Shown: positions 12,277 to 25,649 of the stretch, one piece after another
How the letters are laid out: every line of letters starts with the position of its first letter
Numbering within the stretch: position 1 is the first letter of the stretch
Translations under genes and position numbers: made by a program
DNA from: Cavia porcellus
Lineage: Eukaryota; Chordata; Mammalia; Rodentia; Caviidae
NCBI RefSeq assembly: GCF_034190915.1
Contig: NW_026947487.1
Coordinates: forward strand, 120,551,201 to 120,615,200
Direction: 5' to 3'
DNA: 64,000 bases
Notes under the pieces: model-generated
Databases searched by the model: none
Told to the model about the DNA's origin: nothing
What the model saw: the letters and a program-made list of their open reading frames with translations, nothing else

Positions 12277-13732
12277 ACCAAGCAAGTCTTTAATGAAGAT
12301 AACTCCCAGGAGAGGAATGTAACTTGCAGGCCTACAGAACACAAAGCCTGTTTTCCTGCAAGGAGACACACACAGAGGAGCAACAGACTAGCAATGAACC
12401 AGCACTAGTGCTCACAGAGGAAGATTGCAGTTCTGGCACAAAGTGATGAGGGCTATGTCTACCCTCAAGGCTAGACCCCAGTGTCAAGGAAAGTCAAACA
12501 GACACAACAAGGATAACTGCTCCTCAGGTGGTTCTAACAGGTCCTAGTACCCAAGGCACTGAGCACACAACATGGTACTGACCCAAAACAGGATGTGGGG
12601 ACAGACAACAGAGAGCCCACCAGGGCCCACCAAAAACTCCCAAAGCACCAACACTCATCTGCCTAGAGTACTGTACACAGGACAAGAGGTCTTTGGTGCA
12701 GTGACTCTAATGTATGTTCTCAAAAGGCCAAATTATGATGAGTTCTCATTTAGCACAGTCTGTATGATTTTCCTAAGGGACTTCCACGCGGGATGTCATG
12801 CTTTCCAAAGGTAACAGAAACAAACATGGAAGGTCTACTCCTCAGCAGATTCCATGCAGCAGTGGAGAGGCAGGAGGCCCACACCCAAGGGAAGAGAACA
12901 GTGAGTACATATCATCATGTGCTCTGTTGACCTGTGCCTCTGGGAGGCTGGCAACATTCCACACACAGTACCCCACCGCTGATGCCCTCGCGCACATAGA
13001 AAGCCTCGGAAAGGCTCTGGGCGAGCCGTCCACAAAAGCCTGCTGCACCACAACAGCCTAGAGGGCTGGGCAAGCCAGGGCCTCCATACTGTGGGCCACT
13101 GCACACCAAGGTAGATGGCAACACTGCCATGACATCCGTCTCCAGTTGGACATGTGTTCCTGGCCAAACTAGGGCTCTTCCAGAAGAGGAGGACACTACC
13201 TCTCTAAAAAGTAGTTGGCCACAAGAACACTGCTCCAGAAGCCAGACCAATGCTCTGCCTTGCCGGGTTCCCTGTTGAGGACAACCTTGCAGCACTCAGG
13301 TTTTACAGCTCTCGTGGGGACAAGAGGGCCCCAACCACAGCCAATATGGCTCTGGCTGCAGATGCAAGACTTGCATCTTGGTGGATCTTAAATGCCAAGA
13401 GCCACCACCACACCTGGGAGGCAAGCCATTCTGCAGAATGAGCCTTCAGGATTCTCATCAAGAAACGGACGTCCTAGTTGCAGGCACTCCAAGACTCTAG
13501 GGGGTGAGGCAGGAAGTCAACTTTCACCTCACTCTAAGTCATTTGGAAAACCAGCATACTTCCGCTGAAAATGACCGAGGGAGGAGTCAAGCTCTCCTGG
13601 CCCAAAGTCCAGACTCTGCGCTGGAGAGGTTTACAGAAAGGGAAGAACAGAGGTGGACCCTTCCTTTCATAGATAATCATTCAATGTGAAAACAAAAGGA
13701 CAGTACTTTTATTGTAAAAAATGAAGCCAACA

Positions 13733-13808
13733 GCTGGAATGCAGCTTGGTGGCAGAGCATGTACTCAGCATGTACAAGGGTCCTGGATTCGATTTCCAAC
13801 CCTCCACA
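13733..13808 (+). repeat. ID-like SINE, old
   Basis: GCAGCTTGGTGGCAGAGCATG ... TCCTGGATTCGATTTCC keeps both promoter boxes in weak form. Confidence 0.55.
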
Positions 13809-15464
13809 AAGAAGAGAGGGAAGGATGGAGGAATTAATACTGATACACTAAAATGAAAACAAATGCCCTACTCTCCAGAAATCTCCAGTGAAACACTGCA
13901 GCATATTTTTAGCCAAAAAATGAGGTCATACTGCACCTAGTTTCGTAACTTGCTTTTCCAGTCAACATTCCCCACTTCCCCATCTCAGATTACAAAGCGT
14001 TACACACGAGCACACTTTCCCTTATTGCAACACAGAAACCCGTGATACCCAAATCGGGTGTGCACAGTTCCATGCCAATTTAGAAAACTGCAATGACCCA
14101 TAATCCTAACCTACTTTCCCCTCACTTCTCAGTTTGCCAGCAGACAAGCAGGAATTAAACAATCTGTCCAGGCTGCCAGATAGCAGACACCTTTCCTGAG
14201 GAGACCATGCAGATGAGAGTATGGGATACCACTAACATGATTAACTTAGCTAAAAGTTAAGACACTGCAGCATTAGGGCTCGCTGGTAGGCCGCCTCCCC
14301 GCCAAGAGGGAGCAGTGGGCTGCCTTGGACTGCTCCCCATTATCCCTCTTTGGTGATGCCAAAGAAAACACCAAAGCCTCTGGCCCCTTTGGCCCCTAAA
14401 TTATAGGCTCATATCTAAAGACAATAGATGCTCCTTGCAATTTAAAAGCAGATGTGAGTGAGGTCAAGTTACCTGAGGCAGACGCAGGAGCACCACAAAA
14501 GGAAAGCGACTAATTTGGGGATAAAAGTTACAAGATAAAGAGATCTGGTGAGATGTAACATTCCTAGAAAATCCAGATGCTCCCTCTAGCTGTGACTTCT
14601 ACCTGCTCTGGGGACAAAGAAGCCCCTGCACCTGGCTTCCTGAGGGATTGAACTAGAGAAATGGCCCATAGAGTCCTTTCAAACAGCAGAAGATGAGCCT
14701 TAATACAGTGGAGTGGACCAAGAGACGCTGTGCCCACCCTTTGGGCAGGCTGGTTTCTATGTGAATCGAAGCTGCAGAGAACACCTGCTGCTTAATGTGT
14801 GTCTAAGGCAGACAGCAAAGTCGGCGCTAGGAACCAAAAACAGGAGGGCTGAGCCTCTCAGGATGGTCAGCAGGTAGGAAGCCAGAAAGGGCAAAAGGCA
14901 GGAGCCTAAACCCAACTACACTGACAATGGGTGTGTAACAGGCTAGACTATTATGGCCTTCTACTCTCCTTTCCCATGCACCCACAGCACCCTCCACTCG
15001 GAGCCTTTCACGCAAATCTACCTTAGCTCCTGAGGTCAGCTCTCCAGAAACAGCAACTAGGAAGAATCTAAAGCAGCCCTCACTCTTGCGCCCCTTAGGA
15101 AAGTGAACACTAAGACTTTGCCAAACTCAGACTCACATCTCAGGGGAGAGTACACAGAGGGAAGGGCATGAGCACTCCTGCACGAGGCTCCTGCAGAGCA
15201 AGTTCCCAACCACACCCAGACAGCCCCACTGGTGCCACCCATTGAGCCTAGAAACAAGGCAGGCAGCACATGGAATCACAAGTCCAGGCACACCTCAGGA
15301 AGAAGCCAGACTTGTCTAGGAGGGAACTTTCTCCCTCTGTGCAGGTAGCCACTTGCTCCAAGGTCATTCCGAGCCAAGAAGACTATGATTTAAATCCAAC
15401 AGTCACCTAGGTATCAAAACAGAACTGAAATCCAGAACACAACATCAACCTGCATATACTACTA

Positions 15465-15605
15465 ACATGAGACACGGGAGGGAGGGGAATGAAGGGGAAA
15501 AAAAAGAATTAAGACATAATATGTACTAGTACAAATTCCCTATGATGAAATGTGATCATTATGTATGGCTAATACATACTAATAAACATAAATAAAAATG
15601 ACAGA
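15465..15605 (+). repeat. Possible L1 3' tail
   Basis: GAAATGTGATCATTATGTATGG and ACTAATAAACATAAATAAAA resemble rodent L1 3' ends and the related 3130-3175 segment. Confidence 0.45.
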
Positions 15606-16565
15606 GACAAAATGCCTCCAGAGCCTCTAAAGCTCCACACTAAGAGGGATCCTTGGGGGGAGAGGGGCCAGTGGGGAGATGCCACGGGCGAAATTCAGGG
15701 CATTAACACATGCTGAGCCACATCTCAGTTCACAAGGGTGTCCATGAATGAATAAAATACCAGGGCTGGTGAGCTCAATCAAGGAGTTGTACGAGGAAAG
15801 AGAAAAGATACTCAGGCCATGAACTTCTCCTTCCTTTTGTCTTAGTAAGTGGCCAATGGTACTGCTGCATATTCACAGCAACCTATATTTAATTCTTCAG
15901 AAAAAGCAAGCATAACATATGGCCCAAAGGCTGTTAGAATCAGGAGGTCAGTGGGGAGCTCATGTCAGGCACAGAAAACACATGAGAGAACATACCAAGA
16001 ACAGGCTTTATACAGCAATTGGAGAGAAAACTTTCCAAGCTGCTAAAACTCACATTAACAGTGCTACCATCTAAATGTCCTAAGATTAACATGCTGAAAC
16101 ACAAGCTGTATCACAATGGTATCAAGATGTGACTAAATCACCAGGGCCCTGCCCTACTGGGTCAGGGTCTAGGCCAGCCCACAGGGAACTAGCACAGACC
16201 CTTTCTGTTCCTGCTTCTGCCTAGCGAAGACACCACGTTCTTCTCAAAGAATGCCTCAATCAGGCTCTGTCCACACTCATGGGCACCTTTATCTCCGACT
16301 TGCTTCTACACTAGGTAACCTCAGGTCAGTTACTATGGTAGCACAAAGAGACCAAGACTCAAGAATTGCCTTCCCCTTGAAGTAAGGACCAGAGACAAAA
16401 TGGGAATGATGATTCCCAGATCAGATACTCTATTATTATATCTGCCTGTTGAAGAGTCATCTGGATTACAGACCAGTGCTACTAACTGTTTCACAAGATG
16501 AGGTCTGAAACTGCCAGTGTTCAATAGCAGAATTTACAGTCCTTAGTCTGTGGTCTGCCAGCTGA

Positions 16566-16739
<174 letters not shown>

Positions 16740-16890
16740 TGAACAGAAGAAATCTCAGAAAAAGTAGAAAAGTGAAATCTATACAATCCAGAAACTGGTA
16801 TTATTTGCAATATGGAGCATGTAGATAATGATAAAGAATAGTAATTACTTTTACAAAAAATGCTTAACAAAGCAAATAAAGAGAAAGTAA

Positions 16891-17052
<162 letters not shown>

Positions 17053-17083
17053 TGATGGAGATCAGCACAAATTACCAAAGTCG

Positions 17084-17170
17084 GCCAGGGGTTTAGCTTA
17101 GCGGTATAAGCGCCTGCCTGGCAAGCATGAAGCCCTGAGTTCAATCCCAGGTACACATACACACACAAAA
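17084..17170 (+). repeat. ID-like SINE
   Basis: GGCCAGGGGTTTAGCTTAGCG, GCAAGCATGAAGCCCTGAG, TTCAATCCCAGGTACACA; a short-tail version without the GGAAAAAGAC segment. Confidence 0.85.
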
Positions 17171-17388
17171 AAATCAAAGCCTGATTTTTTTTCCTATCAA
17201 GAGGGATTCAAAGCGATGAAAACAACATGAAGAAACTTAAAATGGGCCTTTTTAAAACGGCAATAGGACACTGGGTCAGATGACAAGTTAGCTGCAGGAA
17301 CCATTTTCTTCACCTCCCAGTCTTGCTTTAGCCCTACACATCCTCAGGGTTTAGACATTTGTTGCCCAGCTGAGAAAAGATGTTGTAG

Positions 17389-17389
<1 letters not shown>

Positions 17390-17430
<41 letters not shown>
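17390..17430 (+). repeat. (GT)n microsatellite
   Basis: About 20 GT units, one of several alternating purine-pyrimidine runs in the window. Confidence 0.95.
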
Positions 17431-17432
<2 letters not shown>

Positions 17433-18094
17433 TTGTGTCAACTAGGATTCATAAAAATGCCACTTTCCAGAGGGAAAGGCACGGATGGACAAATGGCCAA
17501 CGGGTCAGGCTGTCTTCCCCGCTGCTGAGTCCACGCGAGCCTAGTCCCTTCAAGGGCCTCCCAGGAAGCAGATGCGCTGAGGACGAGAAAGCAAGGCTAA
17601 AGACACCCAAAGCTATTTCCAATTCTGCCAGCCAGTAAGCCACAAATAAATTGGGACGTTTTAGTCTCTCCTATCTTTTCTAAATAGACCACTGTGCTCT
17701 TTGAGAAACCCAGATTCTTGTGTGCCTCCCTAAAGTGAGTATTTTAAATCAGATTCTAAGATTTTAATTAAGTTTTTCAGAAACAAGCTTCCAGAGAAGG
17801 TTCTGAGAAATATCAATTCTTCATGGTAAAGAGCAGGCTTCCAGTGGTTTACAACCATAATGCCTGAATCTACAAACTGTTTGAAACAAGGACAAAAAAC
17901 TAATCTTCCACATTGGCCACAAAATAGGTGAAAGGCACCACTTCTTGGCGGCTCCCGCAAACCTGCAGAGCTTTCTGGAAGCTCCTGCTAGAGTCGTCCT
18001 CCACAACAAACCTTAAACAATTCCAAGATAAGAAAAAGCCCATTGGGAAGGGGAATGGCACAGAGGGCAGAACTGTGCTAGGAAGGTGGCTTTC

Positions 18095-18330
18095 CTGGTT
18101 ACTTTTCTCTTGTTGCTGGGACAAAATACCCAACATCCAAAATGAAGGAAGAAAAGCTTTATTTCACCATTTATGGAGGTCAGAGTCCATAATCAGTTGG
18201 CTCCCAAGCAGGGTGGCAAGGCACTGGGCGAACACCTCAAGGCAGCAGCCAGAGCAGAAGAGCAGACCGTCCACCTCACCCCCAACTCTCCTAATTCCCA
18301 CCTGGGTCCCCAGTACAGATGTAGAACTCA
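18095..18330 (-). repeat. Probable ERVL-MaLR-type LTR fragment
   Basis: The plus strand reads TTGCTGGGACAAAATACCC, then GAAAAGCTTTATTTC and GGAGGTCAGAGTCC, the reverse complement pattern of a MaLR LTR 3' half. Family call is from memory. Confidence 0.45.
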
Positions 18331-18834
18331 CAAAATCTCTTTGCTCTCCTCTTGCAAGGGATGAGGATGTTTACAAAGTAAGGATCCTGCCTCCCTGCTC
18401 TCTTACTTAAACTTCTAAACTTCTCAAATTGACACAATGTATCAACCGTAACAGTAGGCATTCTTCTGAGGGCACCACTGACTCTTAACCCAGAGTCTAG
18501 TGCTGTTCTAGGCAGCCACAATGCTGTGTTTTCCTATTTTTCAAAGCTTTGTAGGTACCATCCATCCCCCATTCTTTATCAAAAACCCCTCCAGCCCGAT
18601 CCTTACTGTTCGTAGGTTTACGCCTGTCTCAGCACTGCTGCTGAGCATCATAAGCAGTGGCAAAGTCACAAACCTTGATTAGTTAACTTGTCCCTTTACC
18701 TTGTGGTAGGTAGAGAAAGACACCTATACAAGGAACTACCTTTTTTTTACAGAAAACAACAGCTGCAACTATTCGGATCAGATCATACCCACATCATGGG
18801 CTCTTTCAAGCAGCATCTTCGTGAAATGGGAGCT

Positions 18835-18978
18835 GAGCCGGGTACAATGATGCATGCCTCTAATTCCAGCACTCAAGAGGCTGAGGCAGGTGGATCCTTG
18901 CAAGTTCGAGACTAGCCTGGGCTACAAAGTGAGTTAGTTCAATGTGAGCTGAACTGCACAGTGAGACCTGTCTCAAGG
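18835..18978 (+). repeat. B1-like SINE
   Basis: GCCGGGTACAATGATGCATGCC ends at GACCTGTCTCAAGG; both halves of the internal duplication (AGCCTGGGCTACAAAGTGAG, GAGCTGAACTGCACAGTGAG) are clear. No A tail. Confidence 0.9.
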
Positions 18979-19526
18979 TGGGGTGGGGAGCTGAAAACTC
19001 AGTTCCACACCTACCACAGCTATGTGCAAATGGACTTTAACTGCTGAGGCATGAAACAGCACAACACCTGATAAGCTCCCTGCACTATCAACATGGGGCA
19101 AAAGGGAAGAAGGAATTCATGACGGAGCAAGCAGAAGGCTGTAGTGAGAGCACACACACAGCTGCTGCATGAGCACTAAGGCTACCAGGGCTAAACCAGG
19201 GCTGTCTCAGACATTCTGTCCTGGACAGAAAAGGGCTGTCTGCCCTCAGACAAAGGAGAGATATCACCCTACCAAAAGCCATGGACAGGGTCAGACAGAC
19301 AGCACTGCTCAGCATTGCTCAGCAATAAAGACACAGAGGGAGCTCTGAAGCATAGCACCACATGAGCAATAAAGCAGCCTTCAAGGTGGCCCAGAAGGGC
19401 TCAGCTCACACAAGAAGGCAGGTCTAGGTACATGTACATATGCATGAAGCCCAACTTCAGGCTTTACGTTTAAAATTCCTAGAAGACTACACCCATATAT
19501 GTCAGGTTCTTTCAAAATATTTTTTA

Positions 19527-19690
19527 GCCAGGTGTGGTGGTACACACCTGTAATCCCAGCACTTGAAAGGCTAAAGCAGAAGGATCACCAGGGTCAGGGT
19601 CAGGGTCAGGGTTAGGGTTAGGGTCAGGGTCAGGGTCAGCCTGGGTTACACAGTGAGATTAAGACTGGCCTGAACTACACAGTAAGACCT
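19527..19690 (+). repeat. B1-like SINE with internal telomere-like repeat
   Basis: A normal B1 head (AGCCAGGTGTGGTGGTACAC) and end are split by 19588-19639, about eight GGGTCA or GGGTTA hexamers in place of the usual GTTCAAG(A/G)CC stretch. Confidence 0.9.
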
Positions 19691-19890
19691 GAATCAATCA
19701 ACCAATCTTTTGACTTTGAAATATTTTAAGTTTACCAAAAAGCTGCAAAAGGAGTTCATAGTCCCTGAATGACCTTATTCTAATGCTAACATACACTAGA
19801 CCACAGTACAATTTCCTAATTCCAAAAAAGCAGCATGGACACCAGACTATGGCTTCCACTAACCTTATTCCCATACAGCCAGCCATCTGC

Positions 19891-19930
19891 TCTAGTCTAG
19901 AGATGTGCGCTCTAGTCTAGAGATGTGCGG
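19891..19930 (+). repeat. 20-bp tandem duplication
   Basis: TCTAGTCTAGAGATGTGCG(C/G) occurs twice in a row, differing only at the last base. Confidence 0.9.
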
Positions 19931-20014
19931 CCTCAAAGGTGCTCTCCCTTCTCCTGTTAACCAAACTATTTTTAATGTTATGAAATAAATGTGTACTTTC
20001 AAAATCTGCATAAA

Positions 20015-20118
20015 ACCAGGTGTAGTCGCACACATCTGTAATTCTGGGAGACTGAGGCAAGACGATCATCAATTAGAGGCCATCCTGAGTTACAAAGTGA
20101 GACCTTGACTATAAAAAC
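20015..20118 (+). repeat. B1-like SINE, shortened
   Basis: CCAGGTGTAGTCGCACACATC ... GGGAGACTGAGGCAAGACG ... GAGTTACAAAGTGAGACC; part of the middle is missing. Confidence 0.7.
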
Positions 20119-20769
20119 GCAACAAAACTACACAAAGCAGAATGACAACAGTTTCTGCCACTGTTTGTGGCTCACATATGAAGAGCCTACAGGAAAGTTA
20201 CAAAATTATTACAAATTCAGAGAAGTCTGTGTTTGTCGTAGGTGGTATGTACCTTAGAGAAGACAGAGGTGAACAGCGTTACATGAGGGCCCTGGAGCCC
20301 GTGGAAGGCCCCTCCAGGACATCACCCACATATCTGTCCTGCTCACTGTTCCAGTTAGATGCCGACCCACAGGATGGTGTGAGAGCCCCGACCATTTGAC
20401 CAAACTGGGCTCCAGCATATTCCACAAATCTTAAAAGCGAGAGCTGAAAGGAGCAAACCAAACCCAAGGAATTGTCCAGATTCCACCCAGAACAAAGCTC
20501 AAGAAATACTATAGGAATACAAAACTACCTAGCCTACAATAAAGGAAAGTTGACAACGTTTGGCAATGGATTGATTATTATCAGGTATAGGAACTGGAAC
20601 AATTTAAGCTAAATCAATAAAACCAAATCAAATCTATTTTATGGCACCAGATTACAATGAAAGTTCTAAAACACAATTGTGAGCCCACGTCAGCATAATT
20701 TAATATCAGACCTTGTGGGAGACCAGATAGGAAGATTAGAGTCTAACTGGCCTCTTCTGTGAAAGGCAG

Positions 20770-20772
20770 CGT

Positions 20773-20809
<37 letters not shown>
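20770..20809 (+). repeat. (GT)n microsatellite
   Basis: GT units with one TTT interruption near the start. Confidence 0.95.
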
Positions 20810-22154
20810 GACATGCTGCAGCAAACATGAATAAATCAATCAACAAACAAACAGGCACAATCCTTGTTTACCCAGACAAGTACCATAAATGGTGAGAGAC
20901 AGATGAATCCTTTTTTTACTGATTATTTGTGCCCATGTCTGAGTAAACAAAGCCAAGGTGCACCAGTAACCTAGGGCTCTTTATCAAAAGAGCCCCTGGC
21001 CCCCACATTTTAATCTACTCTGTCTCTGTGTGTTTCATCTTGGTCATCCCTTGGTCAGGTACCTACAGGACCTGCCTCACAGGTCCTCCCCTTGCACTGG
21101 GCTGAAAGTGACTGAGTGAGAAAACAGAACAGTGGCTTCATGCAGGAGCCCAGCACACAGGCCTCACCCACGTGACCAAAGCTGGTAACCCCGCACCTCC
21201 CACCAACAGCATGGACCCCAACACCACCTCTACCCAACCAAACTCCAGCCTAACCAGGAAAATGGAGGGATATCCTAGAATACCCAGCAGGTGTTCCTTG
21301 CTAACTGCCTAGGTGGGAGGCAGTGAGGACTTGGTGATTACATGCACTAGAGGGTCTAACACCATCCTGGGACGGAAAAGGGGTATCAGGTGAGAACTGA
21401 AGCACTCAGAATGAAGACTGCAGCTTCGTGAAGGGAGAGCCATTCATGCTGGTTTCTCAGCTGTCACCAAGAGACCATACTAACATGCACTGTCAGTAAT
21501 TAGGGCACACTGGGAGAGACAGGGACCACTGATTATCTACTATTTTATAATTTTTCTCTAGATCTATAATTTTTCAAAAATAATAACTATATTTAAAATT
21601 CCCAGGTATATAAATAAAATACGACCCTTAATGAAAAACACCCAGCAACTCAAACCAACCCAGAACTGACAAAAACATCAAAACTTGCAGATGCTGGCTT
21701 TCAGGGGTCCAAATTTGCTCCCTACTGAACACTCGGACAGGAGACTTAAAGACAAGAGAGAAGACTGAAACCAGTCCCAACTGCACTGTGAGGAAGGATG
21801 CATGCTGACTGCAGCTCATAGCTGAATAGACTTTCTGGAGCAAAGACTGTGAGTTCTTGCTGCACCTGGGGAGCATGACTGTGACAGAAAACAAGGGGGA
21901 ACAGGGAGCTGAAGGGATCTTCAAACCACCTAACATGCAGATAACTGGAGTCCCAAGAAGGTAAAGAGCCAGGGAAAGCAAAAACTCAGCAATCCCAAAC
22001 ACTCAATGCACCCCAAGTACCACAAACATGGATCTACACTATAGTACACTGCTGGGATAAAAAGAACCCAGAGAAATAAGAACAACAGTGATGACAAGTC
22101 CCCCGGGAAGCAATGCAAGCACAAAGCCAGGGGAGGAATGTCTGTGAAACCCTA

Positions 22155-22276
22155 AAGAAGAGAAGGGAGAAGAGAGAGTGGAGAGGGGAGGGGAGGGGAG
22201 GGGAGGGGAGGGGAGGAGACGGAGAGGAAGAGGAGGGTGAGAGGAGGAGGGAGGGAGAGGGGGAAGGAGGAGAAGA
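22155..22276 (+). repeat. GA-rich tract with (GGGGA)n core
   Basis: Purine-only for over 100 bp. The core near 22180-22216 has seven or so GGGGA units, a strong G-quadruplex and triplex-forming pattern. It leads directly into a B1 at 22288, so it may be expanded flanking sequence. Confidence 0.9.
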
Positions 22277-22287
22277 TCTCCCAAAAG

Positions 22288-22455
22288 CAAATGCAAAGCC
22301 AGGCATGGTGGCCCATGCCTGTAATCCCAGTACTCAGGAGACAGAGGAATGAGGATCCCTGTGAGTTCAAGACCATCCTGGGATACAAAGTGAGCTCAAG
22401 GCCAGCCTGACTGTATAGGAGACCCTGGCTCAAAAAGATCAAAACAAAAAATAAT
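22288..22455 (+). repeat. B1-like SINE
   Basis: AGCCAGGCATGGTGGCCCATG through CAAGGCCAGCCTGACTG to CTGGCTCAAAAAGATC and an A-rich end. Confidence 0.9.
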
Positions 22456-22529
22456 TTCAATGGGAACACTTTCTCAATTCTGCAAATAAAAGCTTCTTCA
22501 TATCTGACGTTTTGGTTATTATTATATAT

Positions 22530-22664
22530 TTTTGGTTTTTTATTATTATTTTAGTTTGATGAGACAAGTTCTCATCATGTATTCCAAGCCCTCAAACTTG
22601 CAATGATCCTCCTGCCTCGATATTCTGAGTGCTGGGATTACGATCATGCAGCACCACACCTGGC
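22530..22664 (-). repeat. B1-like SINE
   Basis: Minus orientation: GATGAGACAAGTTCTCATC near the T-rich side and GTGCTGGGATTACGATC, CACCACACCTGGCT at the other. Confidence 0.75.
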
Positions 22665-22814
22665 TCCTCATTTAAGGACCCAGACTCATCCCAGGGACCA
22701 AGGGTTGTTAAAATGAATCCCTGGCTTGACTGGTTCCTAAATGAGGAATTGTATGTAACACATACAGTACAACATGCAAAACAAATAAGTGATTTAAAAA
22801 CTCAAATTTGATGC

Positions 22815-22965
22815 CTTTGGTTTTATTTGCGTAACTCTTCCATGCAGTAATGTACTATAACAGAACACAGAACTACATACAGTATTACGCAGTGCAGTAT
22901 AATCAGAAAATATTACAGTACTGTATAAACAAGGTGCACTGTACAAAAAAAGACATTGAGGCTAA
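22815..22965 (+). repeat. Unclassified interspersed repeat, copy 1
   Basis: Shares long stretches with 55763-55925, among them AACACAGAACTACA and GTACAAAAAAAGACA, joined by many TACTGTA/TACAGTA words. No family I can name with confidence; the repeated self-complementary TGTACA-like words hint at a DNA transposon or its non-autonomous copy. Confidence 0.6.
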
Positions 22966-23204
22966 ACTGTAAAACAGCACAAGTCGTAAGTCCAGCAGCA
23001 TGTGGTAAGTCCAAACAGCATGCCTCAGTCCTAAGTCTGAACAGGCACCAAGCGGGTCTGTCATCAAATGAGAGTCTGTACTTTAATGGAAAGTTATGCC
23101 ATGTGGGGTACCTCAATAAACAAAACATAACGCATGTATACGCACCCTTGCACAGAAGCACATAACCCATTCTAAGGGAAAGACTTCAGGCGGGTTTGAT
23201 ATGT

Positions 23205-23291
23205 TTGTGGTGCTGCAGATGGAACTCAGGGCCTTGCCCATACTCGGGGGAGGGGGCCTATCTACCACACTGAGCTACACCCCCAGGCCCA
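23205..23291 (-). repeat. ID-like SINE, old
   Basis: Minus-strand A box survives (TGTAGCTCAGTGTGGTAGA complement near 23260-23280). Confidence 0.6.
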
Positions 23292-23292
23292 A

Positions 23293-25649
23293 GTTAAATA
23301 TATTTAACATTCAATACCCAATTCCAGACTGCCAATAAGGAACTAACTTTCTTTTTTAATGTTATTTTAAAGAGCATAAAACCAAACAAAATAAGGTAGA
23401 ATAAAGCCAATTAAAACAGTGAAAATGATACAAAACTTCAAAACAGAACAATAGGAAATCAACAATGGCTATAATGCCTTTTCTTCAAAATTGCTGCCCA
23501 TACCATCAAACGTAATAAAATCAAACAAAACAGAACAGAACAAAACCAATCAAAACAGAACACTGAATAAAACAATAAAGACAATAAAATAGAACAGAAC
23601 AAAATAGAACAATATTGGATTTCAAAGACAAGACAGAAGAAAACACCCCCAAAATTGCTATATTGCATATTGTTATTCTCTAAATAATTGCTGAGACTAC
23701 CCACTTTAGGCCTGCAAAGTCAATCAAACAATATAAATAAATATAAATAAAGTTATTTTTGTATCTTAGTTGTTATCAACTACAGAACTAACTCTAAATA
23801 CAGACATAAGCCTGGGTGTGTAGGGTGCCTCTGGCAGTGGAGTGGCCAGAACAGTGCCTGTCTGATAAGTACAACTGCCACTGCCCTCCCCAAAGAGAAA
23901 AAACTATAAAGACTCACATAGTTCAAATGTAAAAAACTGGAAGAGGACGTAGGATGCTTGCATTTGTCAGAAAGAGCAGCTATTTTACACCAAACAAGAC
24001 ATCCTGAGAAAGAGACTGCTGGGATGACAGTCATCTCTCAGTAGTAGGCAGGCCTCCCCATCAACAGGCCTAACTGATTCAAGAATTTAATCCAGCAGCT
24101 GAGTTTCCAACAGAGCTGCACACGCATGCACAGAACCACAATGCCCTGTCCTCAGTAACCGACAGGACACAGAAACAAAATCAGTAAGGATACTGACTGG
24201 CCATATCTGGGTTACTACCAGGGTCTTCTGTTTTTGTTTTTGTTTTGTTTTGTTTTTAAATTTCAGCAAAGACTGCCATCCAGGTATTTTTCCAGGTGAC
24301 ACAGAGTACCACACGACAGTTTAGAATCATTTACTCTGGGCAGCCTATGGGTGAGAACCAAGCCTGCTGGGCTCATGCCTCAGGTTCTAGCTGTACAAGT
24401 CATCTACTGATGCAGCAGCCAGGCCATTCTGGATGTGGACTGCAGGCTGAGCTGCCCTCTCCTAGGCCGACAGACCCAGAGACTGTGCTTCTCAGCCACC
24501 ACAGTTCTAGAACAAGCCCAGGGCTGCTGTCTCTAACTATAGAAGAAATAAGTACATAAATATATAAATAAGTGGAGACATATTTTAACTGTTCCTTCAT
24601 CTAGGGAAGAAAATATCCTTGGGAAAGATCTTGTGTCTAACCCCCTCCCATGACTCACCCATATCTGAACCTTCAGCCAGGCAGCCTTTCGTTTCCCTTC
24701 ACCTAAAATTCCCTTTCTAAACTCCAGGGTTATTTCTTCACATTTTACCTATTATTCAAAGCTCACCCAAATGCTACCAACAGGTGTAATCTCAGGCAAC
24801 GCCAAGAAACACTGCCTCCCTCATTCCCCATCACATCCCTCATCACATGGGAGCCTTCCTTGGCAGGCTCTGTGCATCTGCACTTCCCTTGAGCTGGACG
24901 CAGCCCCATCCACCTGTCAGGGACACACCATAGCCTCTGGCGTAAGCACACATCTGGGCTGAGACACTCTCTGTGCACTCTGTTAGCTTCTCAGTGTTAC
25001 TGGAGTGACAAAGCCTAGCTAGTACCCTCTTTCTGAAAACTTCACAGAGCTATGCGGACACCTTACACACAACAGAGGCTAAAGGCTTACACAATGAAAT
25101 TCTTCAGACAGAACTGCCATTTTCATTTGCATGAGGATCAAAAGATGGGTGCTCCCCCAAATTACAGTTTTCATAACACAGCCTGATCTATCCCTGAGAG
25201 GTACAGAGCTACATACAAATAAGAAAAGAAAACCAGCACTTGTCAAACATCAGACTGTGTTCCTGAACCACCCTAAGTTACAAAAAGGGTGCACAGGAAC
25301 ATTACTGCCAATGTCTCGACCCTGGTCAGAATCTATCCACTTGGTACTCGTCCAGAGGCCCTTTTGGGCACCATATAATCCCCTAAGGTGAATCAGAGGG
25401 TAGCAGGGGCTCTGTATCCTGTTACTCTGTAGGAGACAGGCCCATCCTAAGATTGCAATCCAACTCTGGGGCAACTTGTCATTGAAAAACAGGTGGCCAG
25501 GTCTCTCCCAAAGTTGTGACATCACTCAAGAATCAACATTTCTCTTAACCTAAAGCCACTTTTATGGCTGATGCACTATGTCAGCTTGAGAAGTTTAGAA
25601 GTTTAACAACTCAGCAGGGAGCTAGAGTCCTTACTCTGTAAACACCTTC
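23293..25649. other. No gene seen
   Basis: Besides the A-rich tract there is a T/G run (TTTTTGTTTTGTTTTG, about 24228-24258). No SINE was recognised in the second half. Confidence 0.5.
23510..23620 (+). repeat. A-rich low-complexity tract
   Basis: Irregular AAAACAGAAC and AATAAA units, nearly free of G-C pairs apart from the C and G of the unit. Confidence 0.8.

Noticed and set aside
22034..22469. Overlapping minus frames rich in Pro, Ser and Leu
   Set aside because: Produced by the GGGGA/GA-rich tract and a neighbouring B1.
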